Assembly (NCBI GenBank): GCA_035528435.1
Contig: DATKYN010000010.1
Coordinates: 1-33,456, forward strand
Direction: 5' to 3'
DNA length: 33,456 bases
DNA from: SG8-40 sp035528435
GTDB taxonomy: Bacteria > Pseudomonadota > Gammaproteobacteria > Burkholderiales > Eutrophovitaceae
Shown: in pieces, positions 1 through 7,430 of the stretch
Layout of the letters: every line of letters begins with the position of its first letter
Position numbering within the stretch: the first letter of the stretch is position 1
Made by a program: the position numbers and the translations under genes
The notes under the pieces: model-generated
Seen by the model: the letters and a program-made list of their open reading frames with translations, nothing else
What the model was told of the DNA's origin: nothing
The model's database searches: none

Positions 1-1
1 T

Positions 2-50
2 GGCGTTCTCCTTCAGGGGTCAAGAAGCGTGTTCTGACCCTGTAAACGCC
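2..50. repeat. Nested inverted repeat, REP-like hairpin
   Basis: Outer arms ggcgtt (2-7) and aacgcc (45-50) enclose a second imperfect inverted repeat, CAGGGGTCAAGAA (14-26) against TTCTGACCCTG (32-42). The inner GGGTCA…TGACCC arms resemble the REP-type palindromes often scattered between proteobacterial genes; that resemblance is from memory. No neighbouring REP transposase is visible because the window starts here. Confidence 0.4.
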
Positions 51-69
51 GGCGCAACGGAAACGGGGT

Positions 70-91
70 TAAAAAGCAGGAAAACACCTGC
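70..91 (-). terminator. Factor-independent terminator (distal)
   Basis: Read on the minus strand this is GCAGG, loop TGTTTT, CCTGC (stem 87-91 with 76-80), directly followed by TTTTTAACC. A short stem with an immediate U-tract is a plausible intrinsic terminator. It lies downstream of the stronger terminator at 147-184, so transcripts from the minus strand would meet two stops in series. Confidence 0.5.
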
Positions 92-98
92 CGGCCCA

Positions 99-147
99 TG
101 GTGGCCTGGTTGCGGACATCACATGTCAGTCCGCAAGCAGGCCGCCA
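99..147. repeat. Long hairpin between two terminators
   Basis: Bases 99-117 pair with 129-147 as a 19-bp stem with one G-G mismatch (109/137) and one G-T wobble (102/144), around an 11-nt loop (118-128). Neither side has a U-tract, so it is not a simple terminator. It sits between the two minus-strand terminators and could be a structured RNA, an mRNA 3'-end stabiliser or a repeat element; the sequence alone does not decide. Confidence 0.6.
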
Positions 148-184
148 GAAAAGGGAACGCCCCGGGGCTTTCGCTTCCGGGGCG
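147..184 (-). terminator. Factor-independent terminator after the microgene
   Basis: The minus strand reads CGCCCCGG (184-177), an 11-nt loop, CCGGGGCG (165-158), then TTCCCTTTTCT. The stem is a perfect 8 bp of GC-rich pairs followed by a U-rich tail. It begins 34 nt after the stop codon of the 25-codon ORF at 219-296 and would end that transcript, and any read-through from the dehydrogenase gene upstream. Confidence 0.75.
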
Positions 185-218
185 TAATTACTGCTGGATA
201 GGCAATTCGGCCGTAACG

Positions 219-296
219 CTAGCCAAACTCCTTGACCGTTGAAAATGATCCGGTCTCAGAGTATTGCCGGCCGGTACTGCCCTGGTTGACTCGCAC
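219..296 (-). CDS. Putative 25-residue microprotein or leader peptide
   Basis: A GTG-initiated 25-codon ORF ending in TAG. The peptide begins MRVNQGSTGRQ and ends FSTVKEFG; it is polar, with no Cys, no membrane segment and no export signal. It has everything a free-standing gene needs: a promoter-like pair at 330-357, a 5' UTR of about 27 nt, an exceptionally strong Shine-Dalgarno (298-312) seven bases from the GTG, and an intrinsic terminator 34 nt after the stop. It lies about 100 nt downstream of the dehydrogenase gene on the same strand, so it could also be read from that transcript. I do not recognise the peptide. Alternatives are a regulatory leader, a RiPP-like precursor without visible enzymes, or an sRNA that only resembles a gene. 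Confidence 0.5.
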   Translation of the reverse strand: MRVNQGSTGRQYSETGSFSTVKEFG

Positions 297-297
297 T

Positions 298-312
298 GGA
301 TCACCTCCTTTC
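298..312 (-). promoter_or_regulatory. Full-length Shine-Dalgarno sequence
   Basis: The minus strand reads GAAAGGAGGTGATCC, followed by AG directly before the GTG at 296. It is complementary to the complete single-stranded 3' tail of proteobacterial 16S rRNA (…CTGGATCACCTCCTTTC), 17 nt counting the AG. Ordinary sites here pair over 4-7 nt. This fixes the GTG start of the 25-codon ORF. Confidence 0.75.
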
Positions 313-329
313 AAAGTTGCCGAGCGACG

Positions 330-357
330 AGTGTATCAGACGCCGCAGCCTTGTAAA
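330..357 (-). promoter_or_regulatory. Sigma70-type promoter for the microgene
   Basis: On the minus strand a -35 TTTACA (357-352), a 16-bp spacer and a -10 TACACT (335-330) preceded by TGA form an extended -10 promoter. Initiation would fall near 323. It lies in the 82-nt gap between the dehydrogenase stop codon and the microgene ribosome-binding site, so the microgene could be transcribed independently. Confidence 0.5.
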
Positions 358-394
358 CCGTTGCACGCACAAGTGGCAACAGACCGTCGCGTCG

Positions 395-1486
395 TTACGA
401 TTGCGGCTTTCCGGCGGGCACGTCATCGACTCCGACCGAAGCCGCGGTTTCGGTAATAGCCTTCCAGGTATGAGCCGACAAAGGCACGCCGTCTCTGAGC
501 CGTTGCTGCCGGCAACGCACCTCCGGCTCGCCCGGCATCATCGGTTGCGCGCCGGGGACCAGCGGTTTGGCCTCCTTGACAAAGTTGACATAGCGACTGA
601 CTTCTTCCGGAAACAAGTGCTCCGGATCGATCTGCGCCGGGTCAACATAGATCGAGAACATGCCATTGCTAAAGCGTCTGCCCCACTCGGTGCAACCGTT
701 ACCGGTGAGCGCACCACCCAGCATCTCGCACATCATTGCCAGACCCGAACCCTTGTGCTCGCCGAAAGTTCGAATGGCACCTGGACCAACCCGCGGATCA
801 CGCGGTCCGGTCGGCTCAAAGTCACCGTACAGCAGATGCGGATCGTTACTGTCGTTGCCATCGGGTGCGACCAGCGCATCGGCACGGAGCTGCTTGCCAC
901 CCTGGCTCGCGACCAGGACCTTGCCTTCGGCCACAATCGAGGTCGCAAAATCCAGTATCAGCGGCGGTGCATCAGGGACTGGAACCCCGACACAATACGG
1001 TGCCGTGGAAAAACGCCGCTCGGAACTGCCGAAAGGTGCAACCAGCACGCTACCAGCTGCGTTAACGAAGTGCACCGACACGAAACCTTCTGCTGCAGCC
1101 ATTTCCGCCCAGTCTGCGACGCGCCCGATGTGGCCGGAATTGCGCATTGCCACCGCTGACAAACCGGACTGACGGCATTTCTCGATGCCGACCTGCGTCG
1201 CCTGCAACGCCACCGTCTGCCCAAAGCCATACTTGCCATCAACCACCGCAAGCGAAGGGGTATCAACCAGCAATTCGACCTTGCGATCGGCGAAAATCAA
1301 TTCTTCACGCAACATGCTGACGTACCGTGGCACCCGGATCACCCCATGGCTGTCGTGCCCGGCGAGGTTCGCTTCCACCAGCAAACGACCAACGAGTTCC
1401 GATTCCGACTCGGAACATCCAGCCTTGACGAAAATGCGCGCCACGAATTCGCGCAGCTCCTTCGCGCCCAACAAAAAACTATTCAT
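395..1486 (-). CDS. Malate/L-lactate dehydrogenase family oxidoreductase (Ldh_2 type)
   Basis: A 363-aa cytoplasmic NAD(P)-dependent oxidoreductase of the malate/L-lactate/ureidoglycolate dehydrogenase superfamily, which interconverts 2-hydroxy acids and 2-oxo acids. It is structurally unrelated to classical Rossmann lactate dehydrogenases. The hallmark GHDSHGV lies at residues 43-49 with family-conserved His47, and a second conserved His119 occurs in NSGHIGR. Length matches the family (340-370 aa). The ATG at 1486 is preceded only by a weak purine stretch (GGGAAAT). It diverges from an HpaI-type aldolase across 359 bp; both act around 2-oxo/2-hydroxy acids, so a shared catabolic role for a sugar acid or aromatic breakdown product is a reasonable inference. 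Exact substrate (malate, lactate, 2,3-diketogulonate, ureidoglycolate) cannot be read from sequence. Confidence 0.9.
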   Translation of the reverse strand: MNSFLLGAKELREFVARIFVKAGCSESESELVGRLLVEANLAGHDSHGVIRVPRYVSMLREELIFADRKVELLVDTPSLAVVDGKYGFGQTVALQATQVGIEKCRQSGLSAVAMRNSGHIGRVADWAEMAAAEGFVSVHFVNAAGSVLVAPFGSSERRFSTAPYCVGVPVPDAPPLILDFATSIVAEGKVLVASQGGKQLRADALVAPDGNDSNDPHLLYGDFEPTGPRDPRVGPGAIRTFGEHKGSGLAMMCEMLGGALTGNGCTEWGRRFSNGMFSIYVDPAQIDPEHLFPEEVSRYVNFVKEAKPLVPGAQPMMPGEPEVRCRQQRLRDGVPLSAHTWKAITETAASVGVDDVPAGKPQS

Positions 1487-1845
1487 GCTGATTATTTCCC
1501 ACGCGCGTATTTCAGCGCCGCTCTTCCGTTACATCCAGGATCGACGTTACCAGCCCGTGATTCTTCATCCGACCTTCCCTTTCACCGATAACGCCATGGT
1601 TGAAATCTTCCGTTAACGGGATTCGCAACGCTTTGCACGGTCCAGACGTTTTAAGCTCCCTGATACTTGCAAGTGCGCGACGTGACAAGGCGTTGCGTGA
1701 TCCTTGGGAGCCATTCTCCTGATTTACGCAACCGGAGCAAGCGCAGCTCGTCCGACGCGCCGTATACCCCGAAAGCGTCTTCCGCGCACATTCACGAAGC
1801 CGGCTGTATGATCCCAAGCATGACAAACAGGTCGCGAGAACGAAA
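1487..1845. other. Divergent intergenic region with two short palindromes
   Basis: No convincing gene is seen between the dehydrogenase (-) and the aldolase (+). The region holds two perfect 10-bp palindromes, CCGTTAACGG (1610-1619) and ACTTGCAAGT (1665-1674), 55 bp apart. Either could be an operator for a regulator controlling both genes; no regulator gene is adjacent. I found no promoter with good -35 and -10 boxes. A 151-aa minus ORF crosses the region but overlaps the aldolase start and looks spurious. Confidence 0.4.
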
Positions 1846-2637
1846 ATGAAAGAAAACAAGGTCAGGACCATCCTGGAGCAAGGCGGAACAGTCATCAATG
1901 GCTGGCTGGGCATACCAAGTTCTGTTGCCGCGGAGAACATGGCGCAGGCCAACTGGGATTCGCTCACGGTCGATCTTCAGCACGGCCTGGTCGATTACCC
2001 CAACGCCGTGACGATGTTCCAGGCCATTACGACCACGCCGACCGTGCCATTGGCACGTGTGCCATGGCTGGAGCCCGGCATCATCATGAAGCTGCTCGAT
2101 GCCGGCGCCTACGGCATCGTCTGCCCGATGATTAATTCACGCGCCGAATGTGAGGCCTTTGTCGGCGCGTGCCGTTACGCGCCAGAGGGGTATCGCAGTT
2201 TCGGCCCTGTGCGCGCCACATGGTATGCGGGCGCGGATTACTGGCAGCACGCCAATGAAACCGTGATCACCATGGCGATGATCGAAACGCAAAAAGCCGT
2301 AGATAACATCGACGACATTCTCAGCGTTCCGGGGCTGGACGCGATCTACGTCGGGCCATCCGATCTCGCACTATCGATCGGCTGCAAGCCCGGTTTCCCG
2401 CCTGAGGACAAGGTCGTTGACGTAATCAAGATCATCGCCAAGGCGGCGAAGCGGCACAACATTTTTGCCGGCATTCATTGCGGATCGACAAAGATGGCGA
2501 ATGAGATGATCGGCTATGGCTACCAGTTCATTACCATGCTTGCCGACAACGCATTTCTGGCAGCAGCAGCAAAGCAGGCAGTTGCCGAACTGCGAGGCCT
2601 GGAAACCGGATCTGGCAACGCAGCGGGGCCGTACTGA
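1846..2637 (+). CDS. HpcH/HpaI family aldolase
   Basis: A 263-aa class II (metal-dependent) pyruvate aldolase of the HpaI/2-dehydro-3-deoxyglucarate aldolase superfamily, which reversibly cleaves 2-oxo-4-hydroxy acids to pyruvate and an aldehyde in the cytoplasm. The expected residues are present: His46 in DLQHG, Arg71 in ARVPW, metal ligand Glu147 in MIETQKA and metal ligand Asp173 in VGPSDLA. The TIM-barrel length is normal (250-265 aa). The DLQHG rather than DGEHA motif suggests a subfamily away from canonical HpaI. Upstream of the ATG there is only a weak purine run (GAGAACGAAA). It diverges from the Ldh_2 dehydrogenase, so the two may share a regulator. The physiological aldehyde substrate is unknown. 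Confidence 0.92.
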   Translation: MKENKVRTILEQGGTVINGWLGIPSSVAAENMAQANWDSLTVDLQHGLVDYPNAVTMFQAITTTPTVPLARVPWLEPGIIMKLLDAGAYGIVCPMINSRAECEAFVGACRYAPEGYRSFGPVRATWYAGADYWQHANETVITMAMIETQKAVDNIDDILSVPGLDAIYVGPSDLALSIGCKPGFPPEDKVVDVIKIIAKAAKRHNIFAGIHCGSTKMANEMIGYGYQFITMLADNAFLAAAAKQAVAELRGLETGSGNAAGPY

Positions 2638-2669
2638 CCGCTCGCGCACCCGTATTTCGGTGGCAAAGT

Positions 2670-4121
2670 CTACTCGTCGAGGGCCCTGATTACATCAGCA
2701 ACCAGTGCGTGCTGCGAAAAACGCTTGCCATTCGGATCGACTCCGGTACGCACAATAACAAGGTCGTGACCGGGAACGATCGTCACATACTGACCCTTGT
2801 TACCTGCTGTCGTGAATGTTCCTTTCGGGACACCGGGCATCTGGTCGAGCAACCAGAACTGCGCACCATAGCCCCACTGGCCGGATTGCGGCGCACGGGT
2901 CGGGGCGGGTGTGGTTGAAAAGCGTAACCAACCCTCCGGCAGGAATCGCTTGCCGTTCCATACTCCGTCGTTAGCCAGAAACAGGCCAAAACGCATCAAG
3001 TCGCGCGCTGTCGTGTAGGTCTGGCTCGAGCCGATAAAATTTCCAAGGTGATCGGTTTCCATGCGCGTGTGGTACATGCCAAGCGGGTGCAGCAGTTCAT
3101 CGTACGGGAAGCGTAAATAATCCAGCTCGCTGCCAAGCCGGGCTCGCAAGGCGCGCAGCAACAACAGAGTGTCGTTGTTAGCATACTTCCAGCGCGTGCC
3201 CGGCTCGGCTTCGAGCGGCGTTGTTGTAGCCGCACTGATTACGTCCTGGCCGCCAAAATAGATTGCATCGGTGTTCGACCCCCCGCTGAACAGACCGCTG
3301 GACATCCATAGCAGGTGTTTATAGGTGATTGCCTGACGCGGGTCACCCGGGTAGGCCCACTCCGGGATACTGGCTGCATCGTCGAGGTTCAAAATGCCTT
3401 GTGCCGTAGCGATGCCGATCAACGCCGCGGAGATACTCTTTGCAGTCGACCAGGTGCGATAGCCTGAATGGATGTCGAATCCGGGGCGATAGCGCTCGGC
3501 GATGAGCTTGCCGTTTTTCGAGATCAGTACGGAGGTCGTCACAACACCGGGTTGATTACCATAAGTCGCGCCGTCAAACGCACGCTTGATCACACCGTGC
3601 AGTGACCGATACTGCGAATCAATGCCGTCGCCGGGCAATGCGACCGCATCTCCGGCCGGAAACGCCAGTCGCGACACGTCCGGCGGCGGAGGGTACGCGA
3701 CGTAAGGCAACCGCGGAATATCCTTGGCGGCCCAGTGTGGCGGCAGCAGGGTACAGCCCATTGTGTCGCGAAATGCGGCAACCCGTTCGATCGCGCCGGA
3801 AACGTCGGTAGCGCTCACGAGTCGGCGCCGCTTATCGATTACGGGATCGGGATAACCCAGCCCCTCGACATCGACCAGTTCAACATTCCTGATTTCGTTC
3901 AGCGAGCGTCCGGCAACAAAATGCGCGGAGCAGGTAAACAGAGCGCGATATCCCGCGACGATCAGTGGTTCATCGTCGTCGGCGATCCCGGCCGGGCGCT
4001 GGTAAGGCGCCTGTGCGTGAACCGGCAGCGCCAGCAACGCCGCGAGCAGAAGCAAGCGCGCTCCGACAGGACGCCACGGCAACACACAGGCCGCCACCAT
4101 GGCGTTGATACTTGAAGTCAC
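2670..4121 (-). CDS. Periplasmic beta-lactamase-fold serine hydrolase
   Basis: A 483-aa protein of the class C beta-lactamase/penicillin-binding-protein-like hydrolase family. The catalytic tetrad motif SxxK is STAK at 225-228, and the YxN motif is YAN at 313-315. An N-terminal hydrophobic stretch (about 20-37, ending VHAQA) predicts Sec export. Residues 40-180 precede the catalytic domain and are not recognised. The GTG at 4121 overlaps the TGA of the soxD-like gene, suggesting translational coupling; an alternative ATG (residue 8, position 4100) would give a tidier signal peptide. Neither start has a clear Shine-Dalgarno. The substrate is unknown: such enzymes include esterases, DD-peptidases and amidases, and its link with the sulfur-oxidising pair is unexplained. 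Confidence 0.85.
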   Translation of the reverse strand: MTSSINAMVAACVLPWRPVGARLLLLAALLALPVHAQAPYQRPAGIADDDEPLIVAGYRALFTCSAHFVAGRSLNEIRNVELVDVEGLGYPDPVIDKRRRLVSATDVSGAIERVAAFRDTMGCTLLPPHWAAKDIPRLPYVAYPPPPDVSRLAFPAGDAVALPGDGIDSQYRSLHGVIKRAFDGATYGNQPGVVTTSVLISKNGKLIAERYRPGFDIHSGYRTWSTAKSISAALIGIATAQGILNLDDAASIPEWAYPGDPRQAITYKHLLWMSSGLFSGGSNTDAIYFGGQDVISAATTTPLEAEPGTRWKYANNDTLLLLRALRARLGSELDYLRFPYDELLHPLGMYHTRMETDHLGNFIGSSQTYTTARDLMRFGLFLANDGVWNGKRFLPEGWLRFSTTPAPTRAPQSGQWGYGAQFWLLDQMPGVPKGTFTTAGNKGQYVTIVPGHDLVIVRTGVDPNGKRFSQHALVADVIRALDE

Positions 4122-4660
4122 CGCACGCCGGAGCGGTCGTTGAATCCGTCGCGGTTGGGCATGCGAACTGCCGGCAGCGAATCGGCATCTAGCGTCTGAT
4201 TGCCCGAAACGACTCCACTGAGCGAAAGCACGTAAGCCGTCACGGCGTACACCTCTTCATTACTCAATGACATTGGGGCATTCAATGGCATCGCCCGCCG
4301 AATGTAGTCAAACAAGGTGGTCGCATAGGGCCAGTAACTGCCAACACTCTTGACGGGTTTGCCCGAACCCAGTGACCCGATCCCGCCGACCAGCGAATCG
4401 GCCGGCTTTCCCTTGCCCTCCATTGCATGGCACGAAGCGCATTTCGCGTCATAGACAATCTTGCCCGCCACCGCATCACCGCTTCCGGGCGGCAAGCCTT
4501 CGCCATCTGGCGGGATCGAAATGTCAATTGCCGCAATGTCGGCTTCTGCTGCCGGTCGGCCCAGGCCGGGTTCGCCAGCGACTGCAAACCCCGCAACGAA
4601 AACCAGCGCAGTCAGTGCCAGCGACCGGGTAAGTACGTTCGAAGATTCAAAGATACGCAT
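4118..4660 (-). CDS. soxD: Periplasmic monoheme cytochrome c, SoxD/SorB-like subunit
   Basis: A 180-aa c-type cytochrome, likely the electron-accepting partner of the adjacent molybdenum enzyme. A signal peptide spans residues 1-28 (…FAVAG). One heme-attachment motif, CASCH, lies at 74-78, with a probable axial Met124 in RRAMPLN. Canonical SoxD of Paracoccus is about twice as long and diheme, so this is the shorter single-heme type seen with many SoxC-like and SorA-like proteins. An ATG at 4660 is chosen over an upstream in-frame extension to 4816 because it gives a clean signal peptide and overlaps soxC by 14 nt, the arrangement expected of a coupled pair. The next gene, a serine hydrolase, overlaps its stop. 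The symbol reflects family similarity, not proven function. Confidence 0.8.
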   Translation of the reverse strand: MRIFESSNVLTRSLALTALVFVAGFAVAGEPGLGRPAAEADIAAIDISIPPDGEGLPPGSGDAVAGKIVYDAKCASCHAMEGKGKPADSLVGGIGSLGSGKPVKSVGSYWPYATTLFDYIRRAMPLNAPMSLSNEEVYAVTAYVLSLSGVVSGNQTLDADSLPAVRMPNRDGFNDRSGVR

Positions 4661-5951
4661 TGCTGACTTCCCCCAGATCGTTAACAAGCCACGACTGAAT
4701 GGCGTTGTAGTGATAGACGTGGCCAGGCCCATATCCCGACTTCCACTGCGCCCGGGTGATCTGCACCCGCCCCTTGTCATCGGTCGCGCGACTTTGGAGT
4801 TGCACCGGCGCCCCATCCCAGTTCCAGGCTATCGAAAAGCGCGTGAGACTCTTGTCCAGCGCCGGACCGTGCAAATGCGCATCCGCCCACGTCCCGCCAC
4901 CGTCTGCGGAGACCTCCACTCGCCGCACGCGGCCGGCGCCCGACCAGGAAAGGCCGGAAATCTCGTAAAAGCCCTTGCTTCCCATTGTCATACCACCCGA
5001 CGGCCGGGTGATAACCGATTTCACGCCCATCGTGAAAGTGAACTGATCCGAACTTCCGTCGGGCAGCAGGTCCGTGTACTTGGACGTTTCATCCTTGGTG
5101 TGCGCCGGGCGATCACTGACCTTGATCCGATGCAACCACTTGATACTGGTGTTGCCCTCATATCCGGGGTTCACCAACCGCACGGGAAAACCTTGTTCCG
5201 GACGCACCGGTTCACCGTTCTGATAGAGCGCGACGATGACGTCATCCATCGCCTTGCTCAGCGGAATACTGCGCCCCATCGTGGCAGCATCCGCCCCTTC
5301 GGCGACAATCCATTTTGCCCTGACATCTACGCCGGCTTCGTCAAGCAGGATCGACAGTGGAACACCGGTCCATTCCGAGCACGACACCAGTCCGTGAATC
5401 ATGCCGGCGGGAAGCGCCTGCGCCTCCGGAAAGGTGTTGAAAAAACTGTTCCCGGAGCATTCCACAAAACAAATGCGATTCGTCATCGGGTAGCGCAACA
5501 ACGCAGCCATGTCAAACTTGAGCGGCCGTTTGACAAGTCCGTGAATGGTCAGCGAATGCTGATCGGGATCGATGTCAGGCACACCATTGTGATGACGCTC
5601 AAAGTGCAAACGGTTTGGCGTGATCGTCCCGTGCAACTCATGCAAAGGCGTCATTGACACCCCCGTGCCCGGTGCAATCGCACCGTAGGGTTTCAGCACA
5701 CCGCGCTGCATCCTGCCCTCGACAAATTTCGACGGCGAACCGATCGCGCTCATCGGCGCACCGATGCGCTTTTGCCATGGCTGAGCACCATCACCGACGG
5801 ACGCAGCATGCGCACCGGCCATGCCACCGGCCAGCGCAAGCCCACCCGCGACACTGCGTTGCAAAAAAATACGCCGGTCAATCAGTCCGTTGGCAGCGAC
5901 ACGGGGTGCTGCGGCCAGTTCCCTGGCATTTCCGTCAATCGATTTCTTCAT
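4647..5951 (-). CDS. soxC: Sulfite/sulfane dehydrogenase molybdopterin subunit (SoxC-like)
   Basis: A 434-aa sulfite-oxidase-family enzyme carrying a molybdopterin cofactor, expected to oxidise sulfite or sulfane sulfur in the periplasm. A Tat signal with RRIFLQRS (26-33) and a hydrophobic stretch to AHAAS (about 51) shows export of a folded cofactor protein. Cys165 in FVECSGNS matches the molybdenum-ligating Cys of the family. A Mo-co oxidoreductase dimerisation domain forms the C-terminal third. Start at 5951 is supported by AAAGGCGAG five bases upstream. The gene overlaps the cytochrome gene by 14 nt. No soxXYZAB is visible, so it may work as a stand-alone sulfite dehydrogenase (SorA-like) rather than as part of a Sox multienzyme complex. 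Confidence 0.88.
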   Translation of the reverse strand: MKKSIDGNARELAAAPRVAANGLIDRRIFLQRSVAGGLALAGGMAGAHAASVGDGAQPWQKRIGAPMSAIGSPSKFVEGRMQRGVLKPYGAIAPGTGVSMTPLHELHGTITPNRLHFERHHNGVPDIDPDQHSLTIHGLVKRPLKFDMAALLRYPMTNRICFVECSGNSFFNTFPEAQALPAGMIHGLVSCSEWTGVPLSILLDEAGVDVRAKWIVAEGADAATMGRSIPLSKAMDDVIVALYQNGEPVRPEQGFPVRLVNPGYEGNTSIKWLHRIKVSDRPAHTKDETSKYTDLLPDGSSDQFTFTMGVKSVITRPSGGMTMGSKGFYEISGLSWSGAGRVRRVEVSADGGGTWADAHLHGPALDKSLTRFSIAWNWDGAPVQLQSRATDDKGRVQITRAQWKSGYGPGHVYHYNAIQSWLVNDLGEVSNAYL

Positions 5952-5967
5952 GTGCTCTCGCCTTTCT

Positions 5968-6012
5968 CATGGATGCAACCAACATGGATGCGACCAACAT
6001 GGATGCGACCAA
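5968..6012. repeat. Three tandem 15-bp repeats upstream of soxC
   Basis: Three head-to-tail copies of CATGGATGCRACCAA (5968-5982, 5983-5997, 5998-6012); copies two and three are identical and the first differs by one base. They start 17 nt upstream of the soxC ATG, so they lie in its leader or promoter. They could be iterated binding sites or a slippage-prone length variation that tunes expression. Confidence 0.9.
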
Positions 6013-6086
6013 AATCCTTCAACTGCACCGGATGGCATCCGGCACGCGCGGTGCGAATCTTCCCTCAAACGATTGAGCACCCGACA

Positions 6087-7430
6087 TCATGCCGCTACTA
6101 GTCCCGCCAGTATAAGGACGATCAGACACGGCGCAACAAAGCGCAGCAGAAACAACCAGGCGCGACCGACGACACCGTCTTGCAGGCCGGCCGTCTGAAA
6201 CGCATCGGTGCGCGACCATTTCCAGCCTACGAACGTCGCTATGAGCAGCCCGCCCACCGGCAGTAACACGCTCGATGCGAGACGATCAATGCTCTCGAGG
6301 ATACCAAGGCCAAATATTTCAATTCCCTGTAACAAGCCGTAACCGAGCGCCGACGGCACACCGAGCACGAATACTCCGGCACCAATCGCCATCGCGCTCT
6401 TTCGACGGCTCCACTGCCGCCGCCGCATCAGTACGGCACACGGCACTTCCAGCAGCGACACTGCCGACGTAAGCGCACCGAGGCCAAGCAGTACAAAAAA
6501 TGCGATCGCAAATACACGGCCGCCCGGCAGCACATTGAACACTTCAGGCAGTGTGACAAACGCAAGAGTCGGTCCTTGTGCAGGATCCAGACCGAACGCA
6601 AATACCGCGGGAAATATCGCCACGCCCGCAATCAAGGCGAACAAGGTATCGCCACCAACGACGCCAAGCGCCGCCGGCGCAAGTTTCTGCCCGGTCGCGG
6701 TATAGCTACCATAGGTCAGCAACGCTCCGGCGCCAATTCCGAGTGAGAAAAACGCCTGACCGAGAGCGGCAAGGTAAACCGACGGTCGGGTGAACGCGGA
6801 CCAGTCTGGCTGAAAAAGGAAAGCGATTCCCGCAGCGGCGCCGTCCAGAGACAGCGCGTAGCCCGCCAGCAGGATGACAATCGCGCCGAGCAAAGGCATA
6901 AGTATCGTGTTAACTGATTCGATACCGCGTTTCACCCCACCGACGACGACTGCCACCGTGGAAGCCACCACCAGGAACTGCCACACAACGGGTTCGACCG
7001 GATCGGCCACAAACGAACCGAAGTAACCGGCGAAACCGCCCGTCACAAGATCGGAGGGTGTGCCGACGAGATAGGCAGCAAAATACTTGTAGGCCCAACC
7101 CGCGATGACCGCGTAATAACTAAGCAGAACAAAGGAAGCAATCGCCATAAGCCATCCCGCGATCGCCCAGTCACGCCGAGCGAGTTCACCGGAAAACGAG
7201 GTGACCACATCGGACTTGCCGCGACGACCGATGGACAGTTCCGCCAGCATCAACGGTAGACCGAGCAGCATGACGCACAACACATAGATGAGCAGAAATG
7301 CCCCGCCGCCATTCTCTCCGGCAACATAAGAAAATCGCCAGATATTGCCAAGACCTGCAGCGCAACCTATCGTTGCCAGGACGAATCCGGCACTGGATTT
7401 CCATTGCTCTCTTGTTACCGGCTCACTCAT
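6087..7430 (-). CDS. Sodium-dependent transporter, NSS/SNF family
   Basis: A 447-aa inner-membrane protein of the neurotransmitter:sodium symporter family, which imports amino acids or related amines with Na+. The signature AAGLGNIWRFSYVAGENGGGAF is split over residues about 24-45 and forms the unwound TM1 with the Na+/substrate site. Eleven to twelve hydrophobic segments follow, including GIGAGALLTYGSYT around TM6, and the length suits bacterial members. The ATG at 7430 has no strong Shine-Dalgarno. It lies 135 bp upstream of soxC on the same strand and could be cotranscribed, although the intervening repeats suggest soxC may have its own control. The transported solute is not predictable. 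Confidence 0.92.
   Translation of the reverse strand: MSEPVTREQWKSSAGFVLATIGCAAGLGNIWRFSYVAGENGGGAFLLIYVLCVMLLGLPLMLAELSIGRRGKSDVVTSFSGELARRDWAIAGWLMAIASFVLLSYYAVIAGWAYKYFAAYLVGTPSDLVTGGFAGYFGSFVADPVEPVVWQFLVVASTVAVVVGGVKRGIESVNTILMPLLGAIVILLAGYALSLDGAAAGIAFLFQPDWSAFTRPSVYLAALGQAFFSLGIGAGALLTYGSYTATGQKLAPAALGVVGGDTLFALIAGVAIFPAVFAFGLDPAQGPTLAFVTLPEVFNVLPGGRVFAIAFFVLLGLGALTSAVSLLEVPCAVLMRRRQWSRRKSAMAIGAGVFVLGVPSALGYGLLQGIEIFGLGILESIDRLASSVLLPVGGLLIATFVGWKWSRTDAFQTAGLQDGVVGRAWLFLLRFVAPCLIVLILAGLVAA

Noticed and set aside
298..312. GGATCACCTCCTTTC on the plus strand as the 3' end of a 16S rRNA gene
   Set aside because: The preceding bases do not match 16S (only about 17 nt fit), and the complementary strand explains it as a Shine-Dalgarno with start, ORF, promoter and terminator.
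1512..1967. 151-aa minus-strand ORF in the divergent intergenic region
   Set aside because: It overlaps the aldolase start by 122 bp, has no ribosome-binding site and no family pattern.
4461..5657. 398-aa plus-strand ORF opposite soxC and soxD
   Set aside because: Antisense to well-supported genes; its Arg/His/Pro-rich make-up is typical of a shadow frame in GC-rich DNA.
5968..6012. CRISPR-like array
   Set aside because: The repeats are 15 bp and contiguous with no spacers, and no cas gene is near.
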